Below are positions 1 through 6,404 of a stretch of DNA of 12,020 nt, piece by piece. The DNA lies in assembly GCA_001805895.1 (NCBI GenBank), contig MHHD01000028.1:3952-15971 (forward strand), in the 5' to 3' direction. Numbering within the stretch: position 1 is the stretch's first letter; every line of letters starts with the position of its first letter. Below the pieces are notes generated by a model, which saw only the letters and a list, made by a program, of their open reading frames with translations, was not told the origin of the DNA and did not search any database. A program made the position numbers and the translations under genes. The DNA comes from Omnitrophica WOR_2 bacterium RIFCSPLOWO2_12_FULL_51_8 (GTDB lineage: Bacteria; Omnitrophota; Gorgyraeia; Gygaellales; Profunditerraquicolaceae).

Positions 1-855
1 CACAAATAAAGCAGCGAATGCTCCTGCTGCTGCTGCTAAATTCGTATTTACTGCAATTACAGAAATCCTTAAATGATGCGCATTAAAGGTTGAACCCGGA
101 TTAAAGCCAAACCAACCAAACCAAAGAATAAATGCGCCTAAGGCAGCTAAGGTAATACTGTGGCCGGGAATGGCTTTGGGTTTTCCGTCTTTGCCATATT
201 TACCAAATCTCGGGCCCAATACAACTGCGCCTGCTAAACCCACCATCCCACCAATAGTATGCACCACCCCTGACCCGGCAAAATCTAAATGTCCCATCCC
301 AAAAGGTAGTTTTGAAAGCCAACCACCCCCCCAGACCCAATGGCCGTAAAGAGGATAAATAATCAAACTTACTGCCGCACTATAAATAAGATAGGCAGGG
401 AATTTTAATCTTTCTGCTACTGCTCCGGAAACAATGGTTGCAGCAGTTGCACAGAAAACCAATTGCCAGAAGAAATCTAAATATTTTCCCACATCATACA
501 TCTCGCCACGTAAGAAAAGACTGCCGGTGCCAAACAACCCAAATTTATCCGCACCTTTCATTACGGCATAACCAATGATAAAGAAGCATAGCGAGCCAAT
601 AACAAAGTCAATGGTATTCTTAGCCATTAAATTAGTGGCATTTTTGGCGCGGCAAAAACCTGTTTCCACCATCGCAAAACCTGCCTGCATAAACATGACT
701 AAAAAACCGCAGACCAAGACCCAGACATAATCCACAGGTGCCTGAGGATTTGCTTCTAATGTTTGCGCTCCAGTAGGGTCATTGGCAAAAGCTAAAGTTG
801 TGGTCACCAAACCCAAAAATACCAACCCTAATAAACTAAACCATTTCTTTCTCAT
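1..855 (-). CDS. amt: Ammonium transporter Amt (3' part beyond window)
   Basis: Amt/AmtB-family inner-membrane channel that conducts ammonium/ammonia into the cell. The first 285 codons are visible and the reading frame is open at base 1, so the C-terminal part is missing. The N-terminus is a signal peptide (MRKKWFSLLGLVF..., likely cleaved near TLAFA), common in bacterial Amt proteins. Family signatures seen: AGFAMVETGFCRAKNA in the first core helix, FFWQLVFCATAAT, the substrate-site stretch DFAGSGVVHTIGG (Asp and pore His of the family, equivalent to D160 and H168 of E. coli AmtB), and WFGWFGFNPGS (pore Phe and Ser region). The start ATG is preceded by a perfect AGGAGG with 6-nt spacing. 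It lies 27 bp after the porin stop and is therefore probably cotranscribed with it. A PII gene (glnK) often follows amt but would lie outside the window. Confidence 0.96.
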   Translation of the reverse strand, partial: MRKKWFSLLGLVFLGLVTTTLAFANDPTGAQTLEANPQAPVDYVWVLVCGFLVMFMQAGFAMVETGFCRAKNATNLMAKNTIDFVIGSLCFFIIGYAVMKGADKFGLFGTGSLFLRGEMYDVGKYLDFFWQLVFCATAATIVSGAVAERLKFPAYLIYSAAVSLIIYPLYGHWVWGGGWLSKLPFGMGHLDFAGSGVVHTIGGMVGLAGAVVLGPRFGKYGKDGKPKAIPGHSITLAALGAFILWFGWFGFNPGSTFNAHHLRISVIAVNTNLAAAAGAFAALFV

Positions 856-882
856 ATGGCTCCTCCTACTAGTCCTAGTCCA

Positions 883-2172
883 TTAAAATAAATATATCGC
901 TTCCAATGCAATAGTATTTTGATTATTTACGGATTTCTGATTGTCCGTAAATATCTTGGAACTTGATTCATCATGACGGTATTCCAAACGGGTAATTAAA
1001 TCTTTATAGGGACGCAATTCTAAGGTTAGAGTTTGTTCCCAGACATCCTGAGCAGTACCACTTACAATCCTTAAACCCTGCCGGTCACTCATAAATTCTG
1101 TGCGGCTGATTAAACTCATCCAGCTTAAGGGGTCATACCTTAGATAACCAGCAACTCCTGACCAGGAACCATCTTTACCTGCAGCCACCACATCCTCTTC
1201 ATGGCCATAGTCAGCATTTAACATTAGCGTCCATTTATCAAAAGGTTTATAGGTGACTAAGAAATCCACTAACCCCCGTTGAGAATGGTCATTAGAGGTT
1301 TGCTCTGGTCCATACATACCAGCAAGATTAAATGATAACTTATCGCTGGCTGCCCAAGCTAAAGCTCCTTCTACAGATTTGGTTTTGTTATTGTCTTTGA
1401 CATTATCCCAACCATTATTTATACCTAAATAACCACTGACAGCATCAGAAAATTGATAACCTGCCAGGATACCGGTATGAGTAAAAGGTATGGCATAACC
1501 AAAGAGAAGTGAGCGGCTGAAATTCCAGTTGTCCTTTGCCTCAATTACCTCTGCCCCGTGCATGGTCACAAATTTACCGAGCTTAATCCATTGCCAATTC
1601 CCAAAAGGAAGATTAAAACTACGTGGCGGCTTAAGGCTGATGTAGGCCTGCTCTAAATCAAATTGATCTCTGGTTGAACCGCTGGACGTGATTACCTCAG
1701 CGTCCTGGCCAAAGTAAAGGTCAGTGCGAAAACCTACTCCTCCTGAATCAGGGGGCAATTTCTCAAAGACAAGCTCAGCTGCCTGGAGACTAAAATTATT
1801 TGCCTCTGTATCAAAAACTCTGGCAGTATTAGTGCGCGAATCTGGGGCATTAAAGTTGTAGGTGTAACTGGTGTATATAAAACCGCTTAAAGATATGTCT
1901 TTTAGGGCCTTAACCAGACCACCCTCCTTTTCTTCTCTTTTTGCCAATATGTCATCAACTTTTTTCTGAATTGCTTCTTCAGGGATGGTAACTACTGGCT
2001 TTGCCTCATAAACACTTAATTTATTATTTAAGGCCTCAACTTTCTTCTCTAATGCATCAATTCTGCGTAGTAACTCTGCCTCATCTGCAAAAGAAAAAAA
2101 AGGAAGCGTAACCAAAAAACTAAACATGAATATTGTCATCAATACTAAAGGTAATCTAGACCTATCCATCAT
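883..2172 (-). CDS. Outer-membrane beta-barrel porin, BBP2/OmpL-like
   Basis: Predicted outer-membrane porin of 429 residues. It has an N-terminal signal peptide (hydrophobic residues about 8-27, cleavage likely after FSFA), then a short coiled coil (about residues 31-58, with an LLRRIDALEKKVEALNNKL heptad pattern), then a beta-barrel from about residue 93 to the end. It matches the pattern of the BBP2 (OmpL-like putative porin) family: GFIYTSYTYNFN, NNFSLQAAELVFEK, GFRTDLYFGQDAEV, GKFVTMHGAEVIEA and ARG-rich strand patches. The last residue is Phe (EAIYLF), the usual beta-barrel assembly signal. Two ATG codons are adjacent. The AAGGAG Shine-Dalgarno lies 2 nt before the first and 5 nt before the second, so translation may start at 2169. 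It sits directly upstream of amt, so I infer a role in letting ammonium or another small nitrogen solute cross the outer membrane. The substrate cannot be read from the sequence. Confidence 0.88.
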   Translation of the reverse strand: MMDRSRLPLVLMTIFMFSFLVTLPFFSFADEAELLRRIDALEKKVEALNNKLSVYEAKPVVTIPEEAIQKKVDDILAKREEKEGGLVKALKDISLSGFIYTSYTYNFNAPDSRTNTARVFDTEANNFSLQAAELVFEKLPPDSGGVGFRTDLYFGQDAEVITSSGSTRDQFDLEQAYISLKPPRSFNLPFGNWQWIKLGKFVTMHGAEVIEAKDNWNFSRSLLFGYAIPFTHTGILAGYQFSDAVSGYLGINNGWDNVKDNNKTKSVEGALAWAASDKLSFNLAGMYGPEQTSNDHSQRGLVDFLVTYKPFDKWTLMLNADYGHEEDVVAAGKDGSWSGVAGYLRYDPLSWMSLISRTEFMSDRQGLRIVSGTAQDVWEQTLTLELRPYKDLITRLEYRHDESSSKIFTDNQKSVNNQNTIALEAIYLF

Positions 2173-2224
2173 TTCTCCTTTCTAAAGTGTTGCCTTATCC
2201 TTGCGTTCCCCTGTACGTGCACCA

Positions 2225-2243
2225 TTCCAATCTGGGTTTGGAA
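2225..2243. repeat. Short inverted repeat in porin-amt leader
   Basis: Perfect 6-bp inverted repeat TTCCAA / TTGGAA around a 7-nt centre, about 50 bp upstream of the porin start and downstream of the second terminator-like hairpin. As RNA it forms a small hairpin with loop ACCCAGA. It could equally be a protein operator. No U-tract follows it, so it is not a terminator. Function unknown. Confidence 0.35.
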
Positions 2244-2263
2244 AGAGGTTTAAATCTTTTACC

Positions 2264-2310
2264 AAAAACAAAAAGGCGTCTTTTTATCCATCGTTGGATT
2301 AAAGACGCCT
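2264..2310 (-). terminator. Attenuator hairpin II with ANTAR-like hexaloop, porin-amt leader
   Basis: On the minus strand, AGGCGTCTTT (2310-2301) pairs perfectly with AAAGACGCCT (2283-2274), followed by T-runs (2274-2270 and 2268-2264), which is the form of a rho-independent terminator. Its apex is a second stem, ATCC/GGAT (2299-2296 with 2289-2286), closing the six-base loop AACGAT with A at position 1 and G at position 4, as in known ANTAR targets. An alternative hairpin, AAGACG (2317-2312) with CGTCTT (2307-2302), uses the same bases as the terminator's 5' arm, so the two folds exclude each other. It is about 90 bp upstream of the porin start. It is too far from the previous gene, and too elaborate, to be only that gene's terminator. 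I infer regulated termination ahead of porin-amt. Confidence 0.7.
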
Positions 2311-2327
2311 ACGTCTTAAATTGCCTT

Positions 2328-2361
2328 AAAAATAAAAATGGCGTTCTCTTATCAAAACGCC
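2328..2361 (-). terminator. Terminator-like hairpin I, porin-amt leader
   Basis: On the minus strand GGCGTT (2361-2356) pairs with AACGCC (2345-2340) around TTGATAAGAG, and two runs of five T follow (2338-2334 and 2332-2328). The inner bases may pair further and leave loop GATAAG, which does not fit the A1/G4 rule. It stands between the hexaloop hairpin at 2373-2386 and hairpin II, so transcription into porin-amt would meet two terminator-like structures in tandem. It may also terminate transcripts from the nadE-sigma operon, whose last stop codon is about 90 bp upstream. Confidence 0.6.
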
Positions 2362-2372
2362 TCTGTTTTATT

Positions 2373-2386
2373 ACACTTCAATGTGT
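2373..2386 (-). promoter_or_regulatory. ANTAR-type hexaloop hairpin (candidate P1) in porin-amt leader
   Basis: On the minus strand ACAC and GTGT form a 4-bp stem around the six-base loop ATTGAA, which has A at position 1 and G at position 4. After a small internal loop the stem can continue with TTTA (2391-2388) and TAAA (2370-2367). ANTAR regulators are known to recognise paired hairpins of this loop type in leaders of nitrogen genes. Here it lies 5' of both terminator-like hairpins, as a first recognition hairpin would. The stem is AT-rich and short, so it is weak evidence alone; its value comes from the rest of the leader. Confidence 0.5.
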
Positions 2387-2448
2387 TTAAACAAGCCTAC
2401 AGGCATACAAGTAAAATAACCGTATTTTTGGTAACCCCTTTCTAAAAA

Positions 2449-2967
2449 TTATTCTACGTATTTCCTGCATTTATCCTTAATTTTAGCCTTTAATTTTACC
2501 ACCCGCACGTGCGAAACCCCTAACCTCTCCCCGATCTCTCTGGTAGTCATCCCTTCCAGGGCCAGGTTAAAGACTTCTTTCTCTCTCTTGCTTAATCCGT
2601 TATCATTGATTTTTTCAATTAATAATTTAGCGTTAATCAGCTCGAAAGATGACTCTGGTCTTCCCAGAGACAGGATGTTATCTAAATTAAGCTCTTTGCC
2701 TTCTTCGTCTGCGCTATTCTCCAGGCTAACTAAGCGGGCTTTATCATAATTTTTGCGGAGATAATTCTTCAGATGAAAATAGCAGCTCTGTAAAATATAA
2801 CTATCGGTTTTATCGGTTAACTTGCCGCCCTGGCAATCCAGCCAGAGATGCACCATGGCCTCCTGGTATAAGTCCTCTTCATTAAGGAAACTGGGATGGC
2901 CGTTCAGTTTACAGGCAATCCCTTTTAGTTTCCGCGATATCCTGCTGGTAAGTTCCCTAAAATCCAT
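2449..2967 (-). CDS. Small sigma-70-family-like factor (regions 2 and 4)
   Basis: Protein of 172 residues with the two-part layout of a small sigma factor. Residues about 10-80 look like sigma region 2 (LNEEDLYQEAMVHLW, then YILQSCYFHLKNYLRKNYDK), and about 125-170 are region 4 with a helix-turn-helix (LSKREKEVFNLALEGMTTREIGERLGVSHVRVVKLK). Between them is a charged, variable linker. It should bind RNA polymerase core and direct it to specific promoters; the targets are unknown. The ATG starts 1 nt after the nadE stop codon, with a G-rich Shine-Dalgarno (GAGGGGG) inside the end of nadE, so the two are translationally linked. No anti-sigma gene is visible. A LuxR-like regulator is an alternative because region 4 is the better match, but the N-terminal half favours a sigma factor. 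Confidence 0.75.
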   Translation of the reverse strand: MDFRELTSRISRKLKGIACKLNGHPSFLNEEDLYQEAMVHLWLDCQGGKLTDKTDSYILQSCYFHLKNYLRKNYDKARLVSLENSADEEGKELNLDNILSLGRPESSFELINAKLLIEKINDNGLSKREKEVFNLALEGMTTREIGERLGVSHVRVVKLKAKIKDKCRKYVE

Positions 2968-2968
2968 C

Positions 2969-4606
2969 TTAACCCCCTCGGACTACGTTCGGGTATTTAT
3001 TGGTAATCGGCATCCTTCTGTCTTTGCCGAAGGCCTTGGGTGTAATTTTAATCCCCGGCGGCGACTGCCTGCGTTTATATTCGCTCTTATCTACCATTGC
3101 CAATACCCTGGCTGCGGTTTCCCGGTCAAGGCCGCTGGAGACGATCTTTTCCAAGTCCCAGTCTTGCTCCACATAGGCCTTTAAAATCGGGTCCAACTTT
3201 TCATAAACCGGCAGGGTATCGCTGTCCTTCTGCCGAGGCCTTAATTCAGCGGTGGGCGCCTTGCTCAATACCCGTGCCGGGATGACCGGCTGCATTGAAT
3301 TCCTGTAGCGGGCGAGCCGGTAAACCATGGTCTTAGGCACGTCCTTAATCACCGCGAAGCCCCCGGCCATATCGCCGTAAAGCGTAGCGTAACCGGTGCT
3401 CATCTCGGATTTATTCCCCGTAGTCAAGACTAACCAGCCGAATTTATTGGATAGGGCCATCAGGGCATTTCCCCTGATCCGCGCCTGCAAGTTTTCTTCG
3501 GCAATATTTTTTTCTAACCCCGAAAAAAGCGGTTCCAGCACCAAGAGAAAAATCTTATAGATTTGCTCGATGGAGATGTGCAGGAAACGTATCCCTAAAT
3601 TTTCTGCCAGCTTTTGCGCGTCTTCCGCGGATTCGCGGGAAGAATAGCGCGAAGGCATAAATACCCCCACGGTGTTGTCCCTGCCCAGGGCGTCTGAGGC
3701 CAGGGCCGCCACAAATGCGGAATCGATCCCTCCGCTCAAGCCGATCACCGCTTTCTGGAAGCCATTTTTCGTCAGGTAATCCTTAAGGCCCAGCATCAAT
3801 GCCTGGTAGATTTCGGCTTCCGGCCCCAGGCGCCCCTCTTCTTTCTGCGGCAGGGGAATTTTATTTTTACGGGATAAATCAAAAATAGCCAGTTCCTCCT
3901 TAAACCCCGCGGCCCTGCCGATTATTTGGCCTTTACTATCCACGATCATGCTTTGCCCGTCAAAGACCAATTCGTCCTGGCCCCCGATGAGGTTGACATA
4001 GGCCAGATGGATGCGGTTTGCCTTAGCCTGCGCCTGCACGATCTTCTCTCTCTCCCTGATTTTACCCGCATAGTAGGGAGAGGCATTGATATTGATGACT
4101 AATTTCGCGCCGGCCTTGGCCTGCAGTTCAGTTGGCCCGCGTTGATGCCAGATATCCTCGCAGATATTCACCCCAAACACCGTTTCCCCCAACCTGAAAA
4201 CTAACGGGCGATCCCCTGCCTGAAAATAACGTTTCTCGTCGAATACGGCATAGTTAGGCAAGAGCATCTTATGGTATACCCCGATAATTTTTCCGCCAGA
4301 GATCACCGCCGCGGCATTATAGAGGCGATCGCCCTTTTTGTCCGCAAAACCTACGATGGCCGCGATATTCTTTACGGACTTAGCCAGCCGCTGCAAGCAC
4401 GCCAGGTTATCCGCCACGAATTTGGGCTTCAACAAAAGGTCCTCGGGAGGATAACCGGTGATGGCCAATTCCGGGAAAGCGACTATATCCGCGCCGGCTG
4501 CTTCTGCCTTTCCGATATATTGCTTAATTTTTGCAAGGTTACCTTGCAGGTCGCCGACCGTAAAGTCCAACTGCGCCATCGCAATGCGCAAATTAATCTG
4601 GCTCAA
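2969..4606 (-). CDS. nadE: Glutamine-dependent NAD+ synthetase NadE
   Basis: Cytoplasmic enzyme for the last step of NAD+ synthesis: nicotinic acid adenine dinucleotide is amidated with ATP, using ammonia released from glutamine. It has 545 residues, normal for the two-domain form. The N-terminal nitrilase-type amidase domain (about 1-250) carries the Glu-Lys-Cys triad at E46 (VAFPELAITGYPPEDLL), K113 (YHKMLLPNY) and C149 (GVNICEDIWH). The synthetase domain (about 265-540) has the ATP-binding SGGIDS loop (291-296) and the TTGNKSEMSTGYATLYGD and RPRQKDSDTLPVYEKLD motifs. The start is TTG at 4606, chosen because a strong GGAGG lies 6 nt upstream and the reading frame begins with the usual family N-terminus. 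It is followed at 1 nt by a sigma-like gene and preceded by a terminator/attenuator hairpin, so its expression may depend on readthrough from the glutamate synthase-like gene. Confidence 0.97.
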   Translation of the reverse strand: MSQINLRIAMAQLDFTVGDLQGNLAKIKQYIGKAEAAGADIVAFPELAITGYPPEDLLLKPKFVADNLACLQRLAKSVKNIAAIVGFADKKGDRLYNAAAVISGGKIIGVYHKMLLPNYAVFDEKRYFQAGDRPLVFRLGETVFGVNICEDIWHQRGPTELQAKAGAKLVININASPYYAGKIREREKIVQAQAKANRIHLAYVNLIGGQDELVFDGQSMIVDSKGQIIGRAAGFKEELAIFDLSRKNKIPLPQKEEGRLGPEAEIYQALMLGLKDYLTKNGFQKAVIGLSGGIDSAFVAALASDALGRDNTVGVFMPSRYSSRESAEDAQKLAENLGIRFLHISIEQIYKIFLLVLEPLFSGLEKNIAEENLQARIRGNALMALSNKFGWLVLTTGNKSEMSTGYATLYGDMAGGFAVIKDVPKTMVYRLARYRNSMQPVIPARVLSKAPTAELRPRQKDSDTLPVYEKLDPILKAYVEQDWDLEKIVSSGLDRETAARVLAMVDKSEYKRRQSPPGIKITPKAFGKDRRMPITNKYPNVVRGG

Positions 4607-4618
4607 TTTTAACCTCCG

Positions 4619-4671
4619 AAAAAGACAAAAGGCGTTTTCTCGCCCGCATTGGTGAAAAGACGCCTTTGTCT
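4619..4671 (-). terminator. Terminator/attenuator hairpin with ANTAR-like hexaloop before nadE
   Basis: On the minus strand AGACAAA (4671-4665) pairs with TTTGTCT (with one extra base at 4630), GGCGT (4664-4660) pairs with ACGCC (4635-4631), and a longer inner stem with one wobble and two mismatches closes with CC/GG around the six-base loop AATGCG (4650-4645). The loop has A at position 1 and G at position 4. U-rich stretches follow (TTTTGTCTTTTT). The element fills the 88-bp gap between the glutamate synthase-like stop and the nadE TTG start, ending just before the GGAGG of nadE. It could simply terminate the upstream operon. Its hexaloop and close likeness to the porin-amt hairpin II suggest control of readthrough into nadE. 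No partner first hairpin was found upstream. Confidence 0.7.
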
Positions 4672-4694
4672 GTGCTACTGACTGCTATCCTGTT

Positions 4695-6347
4695 TTACCC
4701 GCCTACCGCGGCTTTCACCTTACGCCGGCTGAAATTATCTTCGCGGCCGGAGAAGGCATTGCCGTCGAGGATTGCCTCGGCCTCTTTACGGTAAGCGTCC
4801 ATTACATAAGGAATGCCGGAAACCTTGGCCGCTTCCTCAGTCAAGGACATCAGGTCATTACGGGAAACCGCGCTTAAACGGAAATTCCTGCTGCCTGCCA
4901 TCAATTGCTGCAGGCCTACCTTGATCTTCTGGACAAAGGAATATACGCCAATGGCGCCGAGCGTGATCTCCTTCATCTGCTTGCCGTATTTTTCCGCCAA
5001 TTCCTCATAGCAGACAAAAATCTCTTTTTCCGTCTTGCCGTAATCGGAAACGGTGGGAGGCAGCTTATCTTCCTTGAGCCAGGCAGCAATGTTTTTCCCC
5101 ACCATGCCGGGGATCATCAATGCCCTGCCCATGCATACTGCCTTCACAAAGGGCGCAGCCATGGCAATGGCCTTAAAAATATGGTCCTCGGTGGAAAACC
5201 CTCCGGCAATCGCAATATCCGGTACGCGCCGGCCTTTTTCCGTTAACTTCCGGCAGAACTCATAAACAAGCGTCTCTAAGTAAAAGGTGGGTATGCCCCA
5301 TTCCTCCATCATCCTCCAGGGGCTCATCCCGGTGCCGCCCGGGGCGCCGTCAATGGTCAAGAGGTCGATATTCGCCAGGGAAGAATATTTTATCGCCATG
5401 GCCAATTCGCGCATCGCATAGGCGCCGGTCTTTAAGGTAACGCGCTTAAACCCGAGCCCTCTTAAACGTTTTACCTCCGCCAGGAAGGCCTCTTCAGAGA
5501 CGAAGCCCAAGCGGGAATGGCGCTCAAATTCCTTGATCGCCCCGTCTTTAAACGCCTTCTGGATTGCCTCCAGGGAAGGGTCGGGCGTGACGATATAGCC
5601 GCGCTTTTGCAGTTCCAGCGCCCTGTTTAAGCTCCTGACCTTTATTTCTCCGCCGATACACTTGGCCCCCTGCCCCCACTTCAGCTCTATAGCTTCCAGG
5701 TTATGTTTCTTCCTGATATACTCGGCAACGCCCAGGCGGGTATCCTCGACATTCATCTGCACCAGGATCTCGCCGCAGCCTTGATGAAACCTCTTATAGA
5801 TCTCAATGCGCCGGTCCATATCCGGAGCGCTTTTGACCTTGCCTTTAGCGTCCAGTTCTAACGCAGGGTCAATGCCGCAGACATTCTCCCCGCAGACCAA
5901 CGTAATGCCGGAGATCGCCGCCCCGACGGCAAAGTGCTCCCAGTTCTTCCGGGCGACATCTGTCGAACCCAGCGCGCCGGTAAAAATAGGGACTTTCATC
6001 TTTACCTTAGAATCCCAGCCATACTCTGTCTCTGTATCCACGTCCGGGAATTTGGTATTATCGGGGTTCCCCGCAGCTTCGCTGGGCAGGCCCTTTGCGC
6101 CCAGGGCATACCCCTGAATATTCAAATGCGAATAATCCACCGGATAATCCTTGTCCGCCCCGGCGGTGATCTCTCCGAATTTACCGGGGTAAATCACCTC
6201 GCGGCCGCGGAAAGACGCCTTAAAAATCTCGCAATTACCCTTGCACCCGTCAAGACAGCGGGAGCAGATGCCCGAACCCGGCACCACATTTTTTGACCGG
6301 TTAAACGTCCCGGTCGCATCGTTTGCATTTGGCCTTTGCAAATTCAT
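4695..6347 (-). CDS. FMN-binding glutamate synthase-like protein (GltB central/FMN domain only)
   Basis: Protein of 550 residues in the Glu_synthase (GltB FMN-domain) superfamily. Motifs in order: CX2CX3CX3C at C28, C31, C35, C39 (an iron-sulfur- or metal-type cluster motif); ELKWGQGAK at 221-229, matching the family's KLAQGAKPGEGG region; DGAPGGTGMSP at 333-343, matching DGGTGASP; and AGGF and CMGRAL at 381-410, in the FMN phosphate region of the TIM barrel. It has no N-terminal class II glutaminase domain and no GXGXG C-terminal domain. The CX5CX4C-type 3Fe-4S ligands of classical GltB are absent. Glutamate synthesis would therefore need partner proteins, or the enzyme has another FMN-dependent role. 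The start ATG has AGGAGG at 5 nt. It lies 52 bp after the GAF-ANTAR gene, probably in one operon, which supports a nitrogen-related job. Confidence 0.82.
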   Translation of the reverse strand: MNLQRPNANDATGTFNRSKNVVPGSGICSRCLDGCKGNCEIFKASFRGREVIYPGKFGEITAGADKDYPVDYSHLNIQGYALGAKGLPSEAAGNPDNTKFPDVDTETEYGWDSKVKMKVPIFTGALGSTDVARKNWEHFAVGAAISGITLVCGENVCGIDPALELDAKGKVKSAPDMDRRIEIYKRFHQGCGEILVQMNVEDTRLGVAEYIRKKHNLEAIELKWGQGAKCIGGEIKVRSLNRALELQKRGYIVTPDPSLEAIQKAFKDGAIKEFERHSRLGFVSEEAFLAEVKRLRGLGFKRVTLKTGAYAMRELAMAIKYSSLANIDLLTIDGAPGGTGMSPWRMMEEWGIPTFYLETLVYEFCRKLTEKGRRVPDIAIAGGFSTEDHIFKAIAMAAPFVKAVCMGRALMIPGMVGKNIAAWLKEDKLPPTVSDYGKTEKEIFVCYEELAEKYGKQMKEITLGAIGVYSFVQKIKVGLQQLMAGSRNFRLSAVSRNDLMSLTEEAAKVSGIPYVMDAYRKEAEAILDGNAFSGREDNFSRRKVKAAVGG

Positions 6348-6376
6348 CGCAGCCTCCTCCTTTTTGCGCTCATAAA

Positions 6377-6404
6377 CTCAAGACCTCTAACATAGAGGCT
6401 CAAG
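6377..6404. repeat. Hairpin flanked by direct repeats between GAF-ANTAR and glutamate synthase-like genes
   Basis: A 5-bp stem CCTCT/AGAGG (6384-6388 with 6394-6398, loop of five bases) sits between two copies of CTCAAG (6377-6382 and 6399-6404). One copy overlaps the GAF-ANTAR stop codon. No U-tract follows, so it is unlikely to terminate. The loop has five bases, not six, so it is not a canonical ANTAR site. It may affect mRNA stability or coupling between the two genes; function unknown. Confidence 0.3.

Noticed and set aside
2187..2390. Open frame of 67 codons on the plus strand in the porin-amt leader
   Set aside because: It runs through both terminator-like hairpins, has no Shine-Dalgarno, and its composition reflects the hairpin arms. 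It is a by-product of the RNA structures.
2173..2448. Sigma54 promoter or glutamine riboswitch for porin-amt
   Set aside because: I found no TGGCAC-N5-TTGC pattern on the minus strand and no recognisable glnA-type riboswitch core; the visible structures are attenuator hairpins. No clear sigma70 promoter could be assigned here either.
6384..6398. Hairpin before the glutamate synthase-like gene as another ANTAR site
   Set aside because: The loop ATGTT has five bases, does not fit A1/G4, and no T-tract follows, so I list it only as an unexplained small repeat.
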